Source: Campylobacteraceae bacterium
Lineage (GTDB): Bacteria; Campylobacterota; Campylobacteria; Campylobacterales; Sulfurovaceae
DNA: 14,241 nucleotides
Assembly: GCA_027022775.1 (NCBI GenBank)
Contig: JALVXO010000063.1
Location: 1-14,241 of the forward strand
Reading direction: 5' to 3'
Within the stretch, counting starts at the first letter, position 1. Every line of letters starts with the position of its first letter. A program made the position numbers and the translations under genes. The notes under the pieces are model-generated. The model was not told the DNA's origin. It did not search any database and saw only the letters and a program-made list of their open reading frames with translations. This document shows positions 6,690 through 12,637 of the stretch, piece by piece.

Positions 6690-7465
6690 CTGCCTTTTAT
6701 TTTAAAAAAAGAACTGCCGCTTCCACTAAAAAAACCAAAATTTTCATACTGTTTTAATTCTGGATAAACCAGTAAAGCAGCTCTGTATAAATCGTTTAAA
6801 TCATGAGGCTTTTTTGCTGTTTTTAAAATCTCTTCGGAGCTTCTATTTAAATACTCTTTGCCTGCTTCTTTAAAAGTTTCATCCAAAAAGTTATCTTTAA
6901 AAGCGGCATAAACTTTTGCAGTATTGCACAATAACTTGGGAGTAAAAATTTCTAAATCTAAAGACTTTTCTTTGTACTCTTCTATTATTTCCCCAAAACC
7001 GCTGACATTTGCACTGCTGTAACCATAAAGAAAAAACGGAATATCTGCTCCTATTTTAGAAGATATCTCTGCTAATTCCTCGTAAGATATTTTTAAATTG
7101 CATACTTTTTTGACCATTTTAATGAAAGTTGCAGCATTAGAACTGCCTCCTCCCAAACCTGCCCCCATAGGGATTTTTTTGTTTACTACTACCTTATGGT
7201 TATAAAAAAACTCCAATATATCCAAATCCCCTGTATACTCATTTAAAAGTTTATAAGCTTTATATATAATATTCTCTTCTTTTGGTATATCCATGCCCTC
7301 AATGGTAAAAGTCTCACACTTTTGAGGAACAAACTCAACAGTGTCATATAAATTTTTTACCAACATAAAACGGGAATTTAATGTATGGTAAAGTTTACCG
7401 TTAAACTCTTTGATTCCCGTTATTTTTAAGAAAATATTAACTTTTGCATAAGATTTTTCCAGCAA
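6686..7465 (-). CDS. ispE: 4-diphosphocytidyl-2-C-methyl-D-erythritol kinase IspE
   Basis: A 259-residue GHMP kinase of the non-mevalonate (MEP) isoprenoid pathway; it phosphorylates the 2-hydroxyl of CDP-methylerythritol with ATP in the cytoplasm. The catalytic Lys8 lies in SYAKVNIFL, the ATP loop PMGAGLGGGSSNAA is at 99-112, the catalytic Asp141 in GADIPFFL, and the third GHMP motif is FFSGSGSSFF at 245-254. The start is TTG at 7465. AAGGA, overlapping the ffh stop codon, sits six bases before it, so expression depends on ffh. The N-terminal family motif leaves no room for a later start. The gap to ffh is 9 bases. Confidence 0.94.
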   Translation of the reverse strand: MLEKSYAKVNIFLKITGIKEFNGKLYHTLNSRFMLVKNLYDTVEFVPQKCETFTIEGMDIPKEENIIYKAYKLLNEYTGDLDILEFFYNHKVVVNKKIPMGAGLGGGSSNAATFIKMVKKVCNLKISYEELAEISSKIGADIPFFLYGYSSANVSGFGEIIEEYKEKSLDLEIFTPKLLCNTAKVYAAFKDNFLDETFKEAGKEYLNRSSEEILKTAKKPHDLNDLYRAALLVYPELKQYENFGFFSGSGSSFFKIKGS

Positions 7466-7474
7466 GGGTTTTCC

Positions 7475-8830
7475 TTATCTTAAAAGTCCCGGCGGAATTC
7501 CGCCCCCTTGCATCTGTTTCATAATCTCTTGCATCTGCTTCATTCCGTTTTTGCCAGAAAGTTTTTTAGCCATTTTTGCAGCATTTTTAAACTGTTTAAT
7601 AATGCGGTTAACCTGAACCTGGTCAAGCCCCGCGCCTTTTGCAATTCTTCTTTTGCGTGAATTGTTTAAAAGGTCGGGGTTTTCGCGCTCTTTTGGGGTC
7701 ATTGAGCTAATCATAGCTTTAATTTGCTTCATCTCTTTAGAATTTTCCAAATCGATATCGCCAATTTGCTTTGCAATAGAGCTCATTCCCGGAATCATGC
7801 TCATTATCGATTTCATAGAGCCCAGCTTTTTCATCTGTTCCATCTGCTCTAAAAAGTCGTTAAAGTTAAACTGCCCTTTTTTAATTTTTTTATTGATTTT
7901 TTTAGCGCTCTTTTCATCTATAACGGCGGTTGTTTTTTCTATTAGGGTTTCTAAATCCCCTGCCCCCATTAAACGGCTTACTATTCTATCTGGAATAAAG
8001 CTTTCTAAATCAGGCATCTTTTCACCGCTACCGATAAAGCGAAGCGGTACGCCAACTTGATGGGCAACTCCAAGGGCAACGCCCCCTTTGCTGTCGGCAT
8101 CAAATTTGCTTAAAACAACACCTGTAATGCCGATTTTCTCTTTAAATGTTGCAGCGGTTCTAACCGCATCGATACCGGTCATTGCATCGGCAACATAGAA
8201 AATCTCATCTGGATTTGCAATCTTTTTAATGCGCGCAAGCTCTTCCATAAGCTCTTCGTCAATCGCTAAACGCCCCGCAGTGTCGATTAAAAGCACATCA
8301 TAAAGCCCATCTTGGGCTTTTTTAAGAGCCTCTTTTACAATATCTTCCGGCTTTGCATTCTCATCGGCAACCAAATCTACACCCACTTGCTCGGCAATTT
8401 GGCGAAGCTGCTCAACCGCTGCCAAACGCTGCAAGTCTGCTGCTGCAATTAAAACCTTTTTCTTTTTTTGCTCTTTAAGCATATAGGCAAATTTACCGGT
8501 AGTTGTGGTTTTACCGCTACCTTGCAAACCTGTCATTAACACAACTGTTGGCGGTTTTGAAGCAAATACAAACCCCTGGTTGCCTTTTGCGGTTAAAATA
8601 TCTTTTAAGTGCCTTGCAAGCGCATTTAAAAAGTTATCTTTGCCCACCCCCATTTTCTTAACATCTCTTTCGACATTACTCAAAAGCTCTTTAACAACTT
8701 TATGGTGGACATCCGATTTAAGCAGAGATTTTTTAAGCTCACTCAAAGCCTTTTTTAAAGCCTTCTCATCATCATGAAATCTGATTTTATTTATAGCACT
8801 TTTAAAACTCTCTGTTAGAGTATCAAACAT
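7475..8830 (-). CDS. ffh: Signal recognition particle GTPase Ffh
   Basis: A 451-residue protein. Ffh binds SRP RNA and signal sequences of nascent membrane proteins and delivers ribosomes to FtsY. Order of domains: N helical bundle (about 1-90), G domain with GLQGSGKTTT (101-110), DTAGR (183-187), the base-recognition motif SKFDAD (241-246, Ser in place of the commoner Thr) and GSGEKMPDLE. The Met-rich M domain follows from about 300, with the RNA-binding SRKRRIAKGAG at 391-401 and a Gly/Met/Pro-rich tail. The ATG has AGGGA five bases upstream. In many bacteria rpsP-rimM-trmD follow ffh; here ispE does. The SRP RNA gene itself was not found in this window. Confidence 0.97.
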   Translation of the reverse strand: MFDTLTESFKSAINKIRFHDDEKALKKALSELKKSLLKSDVHHKVVKELLSNVERDVKKMGVGKDNFLNALARHLKDILTAKGNQGFVFASKPPTVVLMTGLQGSGKTTTTGKFAYMLKEQKKKKVLIAAADLQRLAAVEQLRQIAEQVGVDLVADENAKPEDIVKEALKKAQDGLYDVLLIDTAGRLAIDEELMEELARIKKIANPDEIFYVADAMTGIDAVRTAATFKEKIGITGVVLSKFDADSKGGVALGVAHQVGVPLRFIGSGEKMPDLESFIPDRIVSRLMGAGDLETLIEKTTAVIDEKSAKKINKKIKKGQFNFNDFLEQMEQMKKLGSMKSIMSMIPGMSSIAKQIGDIDLENSKEMKQIKAMISSMTPKERENPDLLNNSRKRRIAKGAGLDQVQVNRIIKQFKNAAKMAKKLSGKNGMKQMQEIMKQMQGGGIPPGLLR

Positions 8831-8905
8831 ATCTTTCCCTCTTATTTAAATGTTTATAAAATGTTACTATATAATGTTTAAAATTAGGTAATTTTGGGGA
8901 AGAAC

Positions 8906-8973
8906 GAAGGTTGAAGGTGGAAGGTTGAAGGAATATAAAACACCTTCCCTTCATCCTTCTACCTTCACCCTTC
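8906..8973 (+). repeat. Inverted array of GAAGGNN heptads (element b)
   Basis: The left arm at 8906-8931 is three and a half tandem units of GAAGGNN. The right arm at 8948-8973 is the reverse complement of the same kind of array. The two arms agree at 23 of 26 positions, differing only in the variable sixth or seventh base of each unit. The spacer is 16 bases. It lies between the methyltransferase and ffh, and the right arm contains the methyltransferase stop codon. Confidence 0.85.
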
Positions 8974-9894
8974 ATCCTTATTAATCCGAGCCATGTAAAA
9001 GCCACTGTAAGCTTTGTTTGGGAGAATTCTTAAGGTTTTTGCAACTTCGTTTGAATACTCTTCGTTTTGCCATTTTGTTATGCCTTGCTGGGTGTTTGGG
9101 AGTTTGTGTTCTATTGGCAAAACTTTTGCGTTTGGGTATTTTTTTAGCAGGAAATTTACTACCGCTTCATTTTCTTCCGGAGCGAAGGTGCAGGTGGCGT
9201 AAATCATTTCGCCGCCGGTTTTTAGAGATTCGAAAGCGGAAATTATCAACTCTTTTTGCAGTTTGGCAAATTTGTGAATACGTCTGATGCTCCACCAGGT
9301 TATCCCTTTTTGCATATCTATGTGCGATTCGCTGCTGCACGGGGCGTCTAAAAACACTGCGTCAAACCACTGTGGACAGGCTTTATAGATAAATCTGCCG
9401 TCTTTATTGTAGGTTTGGATATTTTTTGCCATAGACTCTTTGAAGTTGCGCTTCATTCTAAAAAAGCGGCTTTTATCGGGCTCTACGGCGCTTACTTTTT
9501 GCGCCCTTTCGCTAAAAATCAAACTTTTTCCGCCAGGTGCGGCGGCTAAATCCAATACCCAAAAGTGCGGCTCTATTTTTAAATTCAGTGCTGCAAAAAT
9601 TGAAGAGAGATTTTGAATATATATTTTATTTTCGGTATAAATTTTGCTTTTTACTATTTTTTCTCTATCTTCTATAGGCAAAATAAACGCTTCGTTTGAC
9701 CACTCTACAGCTTTAGGCTCGAACCCCTCTTCTTTTAACCCTTGCAAAACCTCATCTGTGTTTGAGCGGTTTAAATTTACCCTAAAACTAAAATGGGTTT
9801 TAGGCGCGCTTAACATTTCAAAAAGTTCTGGATTTATGGCATCTAGTCTAGCTTTTAAATCTTCAACAGTCGCTCTTTTTTTCTGTTTTGCCAA
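8965..9894 (-). CDS. RNA (cytosine-C5) methyltransferase, RsmB/NOP2/Sun family
   Basis: A 309-residue, SAM-dependent enzyme that methylates a cytosine in RNA, most likely 16S rRNA. SAM loop: LDLAAAPGGKS (114-124). DAPCSS (183-188) carries Cys186, and YATCTFAPEENE (232-243) carries the nucleophile Cys235; both family cysteines are present. It lacks the N-terminal NusB-like domain of RsmB and the long C-terminal part of RsmF, so the exact target base is uncertain. The start is TTG at 9894, with AAGGA seven bases upstream. The last residues K-D-E-G and the TGA stop come from GAAGG-repeat sequence (element b), so the natural C-terminus may have been altered by that repeat. Confidence 0.9.
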   Translation of the reverse strand: MAKQKKRATVEDLKARLDAINPELFEMLSAPKTHFSFRVNLNRSNTDEVLQGLKEEGFEPKAVEWSNEAFILPIEDREKIVKSKIYTENKIYIQNLSSIFAALNLKIEPHFWVLDLAAAPGGKSLIFSERAQKVSAVEPDKSRFFRMKRNFKESMAKNIQTYNKDGRFIYKACPQWFDAVFLDAPCSSESHIDMQKGITWWSIRRIHKFAKLQKELIISAFESLKTGGEMIYATCTFAPEENEAVVNFLLKKYPNAKVLPIEHKLPNTQQGITKWQNEEYSNEVAKTLRILPNKAYSGFYMARINKDEG

Positions 9895-9921
9895 TTGTTA
9901 TTCCTTTTATACGGTTTTGTA

Positions 9922-9998
9922 TATTGGTGTATTGGTGAAGGGGTATTTTATTTAAATTTTTTTCCAATACACCAATAACCAGTAACCAGTCAACCAAT
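9922..9998 (+). repeat. Inverted array of TATTGGTG/CCAGTAA words (element c)
   Basis: Left arm: TATTGGTG twice in tandem (9922-9937). Right arm: five CCA-headed words of 7-8 bases (9964-9998). Bases 9922-9935 pair perfectly, 14 of 14, with 9964-9977 around an AT-rich loop of 28 bases. It begins 28 bases upstream of the methyltransferase start. The architecture is the same as elements a and b, with an unrelated word. Confidence 0.85.
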
Positions 9999-10003
9999 CC
10001 TTC

Positions 10004-10027
10004 GGATTCCCGCTTACGTAGGAATGA
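10004..10027 (+). repeat. Short palindrome, GGATTCC...GGAATGA type
   Basis: ATTCC (10006-10010) pairs with GGAAT (10021-10025) around a ten-base loop starting CGCTTACG. It resembles the GGATTCCCGC...GCGGGAATGA intergenic palindromes scattered through many bacterial genomes, in a degraded form (recalled resemblance). Confidence 0.5.
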
Positions 10028-10044
10028 AGATGAGTCAGGCATTC

Positions 10045-10070
10045 TGTCATCCTGGCTTGACCAGAAATCC
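10045..10070 (+). repeat. Short palindrome, TGTCATCCTGG...CCAG type
   Basis: CTGG (10052-10055) pairs with CCAG (10061-10064) around CTTGA, preceded by TGTCAT and followed by AAATCCA. It looks like another widespread class of intergenic palindrome that starts with TGTCATCC and ends with ATCCA. Confidence 0.45.
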
Positions 10071-10071
10071 A

Positions 10072-10118
10072 CGGTTTTTAAAACCGATATGTGTTGCATC
10101 CCATCTTTCAGGCAACAC
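10072..10118. repeat. Two adjacent simple hairpins
   Basis: CGGTTTT and AAAACCG (10072-10086) form a perfect seven-pair inverted repeat with one central base. GTGTTGC (10091-10097) and GCAACAC (10112-10118) form a second seven-pair stem with a 14-base loop. No clean T run follows either, so a terminator role is unproven. Confidence 0.5.
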
Positions 10119-10169
10119 AACGCTAAAACTGCCCAAAAAGTTAAAATTTCTGTAAAATCACCCATTTCA

Positions 10170-10195
10170 GTCATTCTGAGCGTAGCGAAGAATCT
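10170..10195 (+). repeat. ATTCT/AGAAT palindrome, copy A
   Basis: A 26-base repeat starting GTC. The arms are ATTCT and AGAAT, with GA facing GA inside them and a GCGTAGC core (GTA loop). With copy B it forms a second, longer inverted repeat of 26 bases with two mismatches and a 19-base spacer. Confidence 0.8.
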
Positions 10196-10214
10196 AGATT
10201 GAACGGCAATAAAG

Positions 10215-10240
10215 AGATTCTTCGCTACACTCAGAATAAC
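10215..10240 (-). repeat. ATTCT/AGAAT palindrome, copy B
   Basis: Inverted relative to copy A. Read on the minus strand the core is GTGTAGC, where one C-to-T change keeps a T-G wobble pair in the stem. Copy B with its flanks (10204-10256) matches copy D with its flanks (10690-10740) as an imperfect direct repeat. Confidence 0.8.
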
Positions 10241-10315
10241 GATTAAGGCAAATTTTGAGCTTTTTCCACACTCTCTTTGGCTCAGATAAACAGAAAGTTT
10301 TCACTCTCTTTATCT

Positions 10316-10341
10316 AGATTCTTCGCTTCGCTCAAAACGAC
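10316..10341 (-). repeat. ATTCT/AGAAT palindrome, copy C (diverged)
   Basis: On the minus strand the left arm reads GTTTT instead of ATTCT. It can still pair fully with AGAAT through two G-T wobbles. The core GCGAAGC is intact. It ends 26 bases from the end of the GIY-YIG gene. Confidence 0.75.
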
Positions 10342-10367
10342 TCTATATCTAAATTCACAAACAATAA

Positions 10368-10658
10368 CTAGTGAATAATATTATAATACAAATCATTCCA
10401 ATTTGGATTAAAATCATTAATTAAAGCCAGCTTATATTCTCTTTTTTTGCCTTTTAAAAATTTTTCTCTTTTAATTGCTTCTTGGATGTTATTGAATATT
10501 TCATAATAAACTAGCTTTTTGCAATTGTATTTACTAGTAAAGCTATCTACAAAAGAGTTTTTGTGTTCATAAATTCTTTTAACTAAATTACTTGTTACAC
10601 CAATATATAGCACTTTATTAGTTTTATTTGTAACTATATAAACATAACCTTTTTTCAT
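10368..10658 (-). CDS. Single-domain GIY-YIG nuclease
   Basis: A 96-residue protein consisting of one GIY-YIG domain. Visible catalytic features: YVYIVTN (5-11, in place of GIY), YIG at 18-20, Arg28 in LVKRIYEHK, Tyr30 and His32, and Glu65 in AIKREKFLKG, the metal-binding position; so it looks active. Domain-only proteins of this kind (YhbQ/COG2827 type) are common and mostly uncharacterised; DNA cleavage is inferred from the fold. There is no DNA-binding domain beyond the basic C-terminal half. The ribosome site is weak (GGA). The gene stands alone between palindrome copies C and D and inside imperfect ~50-base direct repeats, which suggests it came in as a small cassette. Confidence 0.9.
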   Translation of the reverse strand: MKKGYVYIVTNKTNKVLYIGVTSNLVKRIYEHKNSFVDSFTSKYNCKKLVYYEIFNNIQEAIKREKFLKGKKREYKLALINDFNPNWNDLYYNIIH

Positions 10659-10677
10659 TATTAATCCATAGATTAAA

Positions 10678-10683
10678 ATTATA
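10678..10683 (-). promoter_or_regulatory. Candidate -10 box for the GIY-YIG gene
   Basis: A perfect TATAAT on the minus strand, 19 bases upstream of the ATG. The matching -35 position falls at the edge of palindrome copy D, so the repeat could supply part of the promoter or shape its activity. Confidence 0.5.
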
Positions 10684-10699
10684 TACTGCCGGCAATTAG

Positions 10700-10725
10700 A
10701 GATTCTTCGCTTCGCTCAGAATGAC
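10700..10725 (-). repeat. ATTCT/AGAAT palindrome, copy D (consensus form)
   Basis: A consensus copy with core GCGAAGC on the minus strand, lying 17 bases after the magIII stop codon, so it would be transcribed in the magIII 3' end. Its surroundings (10690-10740) resemble those of copy B. Confidence 0.85.
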
Positions 10726-10729
10726 AGAA

Positions 10730-10744
10730 AGGCAAAATTTGCCT
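10730..10744 (-). terminator. Hairpin overlapping the magIII stop codon
   Basis: AGGCAAA and TTTGCCT form a seven-pair stem with one central base, overlapping the last two bases of the TAG stop. On the minus strand TTCTGTC follows, a poor T tract. Together with the palindrome just downstream it may end the fabH-magIII message. Confidence 0.4.
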
Positions 10745-11420
10745 AATTTCTCATATCCTCATTTCTTACCCCTAAAGCCTCAATCTTAACCGACCTGCCC
10801 TTTTTATTAACTTTGCAATACTCTACAACCATTCCATGGGCTCTTGCGTAGGCTTGGGCTCTGCTTAAATTTGGATAGACCTCTTCGTATCTGCTGTAAA
10901 AACTCTCCAATATCCACTCTTGCAGCGCTTCGTAACTCTCAAACTGGTAACCAAAAGCTTCTAAAAGCCTGGCTGTGTAACTATCGACCACAAATGCCTC
11001 TTTGTAGCAAGCGTAATTTAATATTGCATCGGCGCTCTCTTGCCCTATTCCCCTCTGCGCCAATAACCAATCACGGCTTACCGCCTCTTTAAACTGTTCG
11101 AAATTTTGAAAATCGTTTATAATATTTTGCGAAAGAAGCTGAATATTTTTAGATTTCGCTTTATAAAACCCGCTAGGTTTAATTAACTCTTGTAGGGTTA
11201 AAATGGGAATATTTGCTATTTTTTCCAAGCTTAAAGCGTTAGCTTCTTTTAAATTGCCAAGCGCTTTTTCTACATTATTCCAAGAGGTATTTTGGGTAAG
11301 AATAGCCCCTACAAGTGTCTCGAAACTGCCGCTGTTTGGCCACCACCACTCATCGCGGCTGGGGTTGTCCCACCCTTTTTCTTTTAAAATTTTAAAAAGT
11401 TCAACTGCACTGTCTATCAT
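10743..11420 (-). CDS. magIII: 3-methyladenine DNA glycosylase, MagIII type
   Basis: A 225-residue protein of the endonuclease III superfamily. It removes alkylated purines such as 3-methyladenine to start base excision repair. The helix-hairpin-helix motif LLAQRGIGQESADAIL is at 119-134, and catalytic Asp146 follows in VVDSYTARLL. WWWP (25-28) matches the aromatic pocket region known from Helicobacter pylori MagIII. Only two cysteines (138, 202) are present, so the four-Cys iron-sulphur cluster of Nth and MutY is absent. The length agrees with MagIII (about 220). The ATG overlaps the fabH stop as ATGA, so translation is coupled. An endonuclease III role is less likely because the cluster is missing. 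Confidence 0.9.
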   Translation of the reverse strand: MIDSAVELFKILKEKGWDNPSRDEWWWPNSGSFETLVGAILTQNTSWNNVEKALGNLKEANALSLEKIANIPILTLQELIKPSGFYKAKSKNIQLLSQNIINDFQNFEQFKEAVSRDWLLAQRGIGQESADAILNYACYKEAFVVDSYTARLLEAFGYQFESYEALQEWILESFYSRYEEVYPNLSRAQAYARAHGMVVEYCKVNKKGRSVKIEALGVRNEDMRN

Positions 11421-12421
11421 TTTGCGGGTGCAAAAGGTATTAATGCGCTTGCCCAGGTCAAGCCGCCGCCAAAGGTATCTAGCAGCATCATTTCGCCGCT
11501 TTTTAATCTGCCCTCTTCGTAAATATCGTTTATCGCCATAGGGATAGAGGCTGCCGAAGTGTTGCCGTATTTATGAACTGTCAGCACCACTTGGTCGTCG
11601 CGCATTCCCAAAGAGTCGCCAACCGCTTTGATAATACGGTAATTTGCCTGGTGAGGTACAAAATGCGGAATATCGCCAGCTTCTAAATTGTTCTTTTTAA
11701 GTATCTCTTTTACATCTTTTGTAAGTGTTTTTACAGCAAGCTTAAAGGTTTCATTCCCTTTCATTTTAACATACTGCAGCCCCTGCTCTATCGCTTCGCA
11801 GCTTGCAGGGTTTACCGAACCTGGCGAAGGAGTGATTAAAAAGTCCCAGTATGTGCCATCTGCGCTTGCGTGAATATCCAAAAAACCCTCTTCTTTATTT
11901 TTGGTTGCGCCAATTACAGCAGCACCAGCACCGTCGCCAAAAAGAACGCATGTTGTTCTATCGGTATAATCAACTATAGAGCTGAATTTCTCCGCCCCAA
12001 TTACCAGCACATTCTGCTTCATACCCGATTCGATAAACGCTTTTGCTACAGAGAGTGCATAGACAAAACCGCTGCATGCAGCGCTTATATCGAACGCCTG
12101 CACATTTTTAATACCAAGTTTTTCAGAAACCAGACAAGCAGTAGAAGGCATATTAAAATAATCCGGCGTAACGGTTGCTAAAACCACCAAATCTATATCT
12201 TCTATATCTAAACCTGCGCGCTCGATTGCAATTTTTGCCGCTTTTGCCGCCATATCACTTGTGGCTTCATCTTTGTCTGCTATGTGGCGCTCTTTTATGC
12301 CGGTTCTTTTTACTATCCACTCATCACTAGTATCTACCATTTTTTCGAAATCGGCATTTGTTAAAACTTTTTGCGGCACATAAGCGCCAATAGATCGGAA
12401 TGCTGCGTAAACTTTTCCCAT
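11417..12421 (-). CDS. fabH: 3-oxoacyl-[acyl-carrier-protein] synthase III, FabH
   Basis: A 334-residue cytoplasmic condensing enzyme that starts fatty-acid synthesis by joining acetyl-CoA and malonyl-ACP. The triad is complete: Cys116 in DISAACSGF, His257 in FVPHQANYRI and Asn287 in KYGNTSAAS. The early DEWIVKRTGIKERHIA block (33-48), GDGAGAAVIG (162-171) and DTFGGGLTWAS near the end are typical. The length fits the family. The ATG has AAGGA about five bases upstream. In many bacteria fabH follows plsX; here it follows guaB across a repeat-filled gap and is fused by overlap to magIII. Its promoter is not obvious; the CTAAAG-loop palindrome ends 33 bases upstream of the start. Confidence 0.96.
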   Translation of the reverse strand: MGKVYAAFRSIGAYVPQKVLTNADFEKMVDTSDEWIVKRTGIKERHIADKDEATSDMAAKAAKIAIERAGLDIEDIDLVVLATVTPDYFNMPSTACLVSEKLGIKNVQAFDISAACSGFVYALSVAKAFIESGMKQNVLVIGAEKFSSIVDYTDRTTCVLFGDGAGAAVIGATKNKEEGFLDIHASADGTYWDFLITPSPGSVNPASCEAIEQGLQYVKMKGNETFKLAVKTLTKDVKEILKKNNLEAGDIPHFVPHQANYRIIKAVGDSLGMRDDQVVLTVHKYGNTSAASIPMAINDIYEEGRLKSGEMMLLDTFGGGLTWASALIPFAPAK

Positions 12422-12454
12422 TATCTTCCTTTAGCTTGCTTCTTAAGTCTTATT

Positions 12455-12477
12455 CGGGGGCTAAAGCCGCCGTTTCC
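12455..12477 (+). repeat. CTAAAG-loop palindrome, copy 1
   Basis: CGGGGGC, TAAA and GCCGCCG form a seven-position stem with one mismatch, followed by TTTCC. A related copy in the same orientation is at 12638-12659. The two bracket the inverted pair E/F. Confidence 0.65.
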
Positions 12478-12496
12478 TAAACTCTTTTGCTATTTT

Positions 12497-12522
12497 GTCA
12501 TTCTGAGCAAAGCGAAGAATCT
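12497..12522 (+). repeat. ATTCT/AGAAT palindrome, copy E
   Basis: Same 26-base layout as copy A, with an AAA loop (GCAAAGC core) instead of GNA. With copy F it forms a 26-base inverted repeat with one mismatch around a 19-base spacer. Confidence 0.85.
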
Positions 12523-12541
12523 CTATCAAATTGAAAAAAGT

Positions 12542-12567
12542 AGATTCTTCGCTTCGCTCAGAATGAC
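12542..12567 (-). repeat. ATTCT/AGAAT palindrome, copy F (consensus form)
   Basis: The inverted partner of copy E, with the consensus core GCGAAGC on the minus strand. The pair lies in the guaB-fabH gap, where it would fold as a long hairpin in any read-through transcript. Confidence 0.85.
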
Positions 12568-12637
12568 AGCGATAGATAAATTTACTAAACTGTAACTTAC
12601 TTTTTTTTAAAACAGGATAAAGTTTCTTTCTAAATTT

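Larger units (their letters stand above)
9895..10367. other. Non-coding, repeat-rich gap of about 470 bases
   Basis: No convincing gene lies here. From left to right it holds the inverted TATTGGTG array, two short palindromes of other families, two further hairpins, an inverted pair of the ATTCT...AGAAT palindrome and a third, decayed copy of that palindrome. It separates the methyltransferase from the GIY-YIG gene. The composition is like an accumulation site for small repeats rather than a regulatory region. Confidence 0.7.

Noticed and set aside
8831..8964. SRP RNA gene beside ffh
   Set aside because: The gap holds only the GAAGG inverted array. The expected SRP RNA stem with its GGAA-type tetraloop and conserved internal loops was not seen.
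9863..10174. Minus-strand open frame of 103 codons in the repeat-rich gap
   Set aside because: It is made of repeat sequence (palindromes and the inverted array) and runs into the methyltransferase start. It has no ribosome site and no family features.
10743..11420. Endonuclease III (Nth) identity for the helix-hairpin-helix glycosylase
   Set aside because: The four C-terminal cysteines for the iron-sulphur cluster are missing, and the WWWP region and length fit MagIII.
10170..12567. CRISPR array, considered because of repeated 26-base units
   Set aside because: Copies are in both orientations, irregularly spaced and partly over 1 kb apart. There are no equal spacers and no cas genes.
12371..12595. 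Plus-strand open frame of 74 codons across the fabH start and the E/F palindromes
   Set aside because: The coding potential comes from reading through inverted repeats and antisense fabH; the product resembles spurious translations common at such palindromes.
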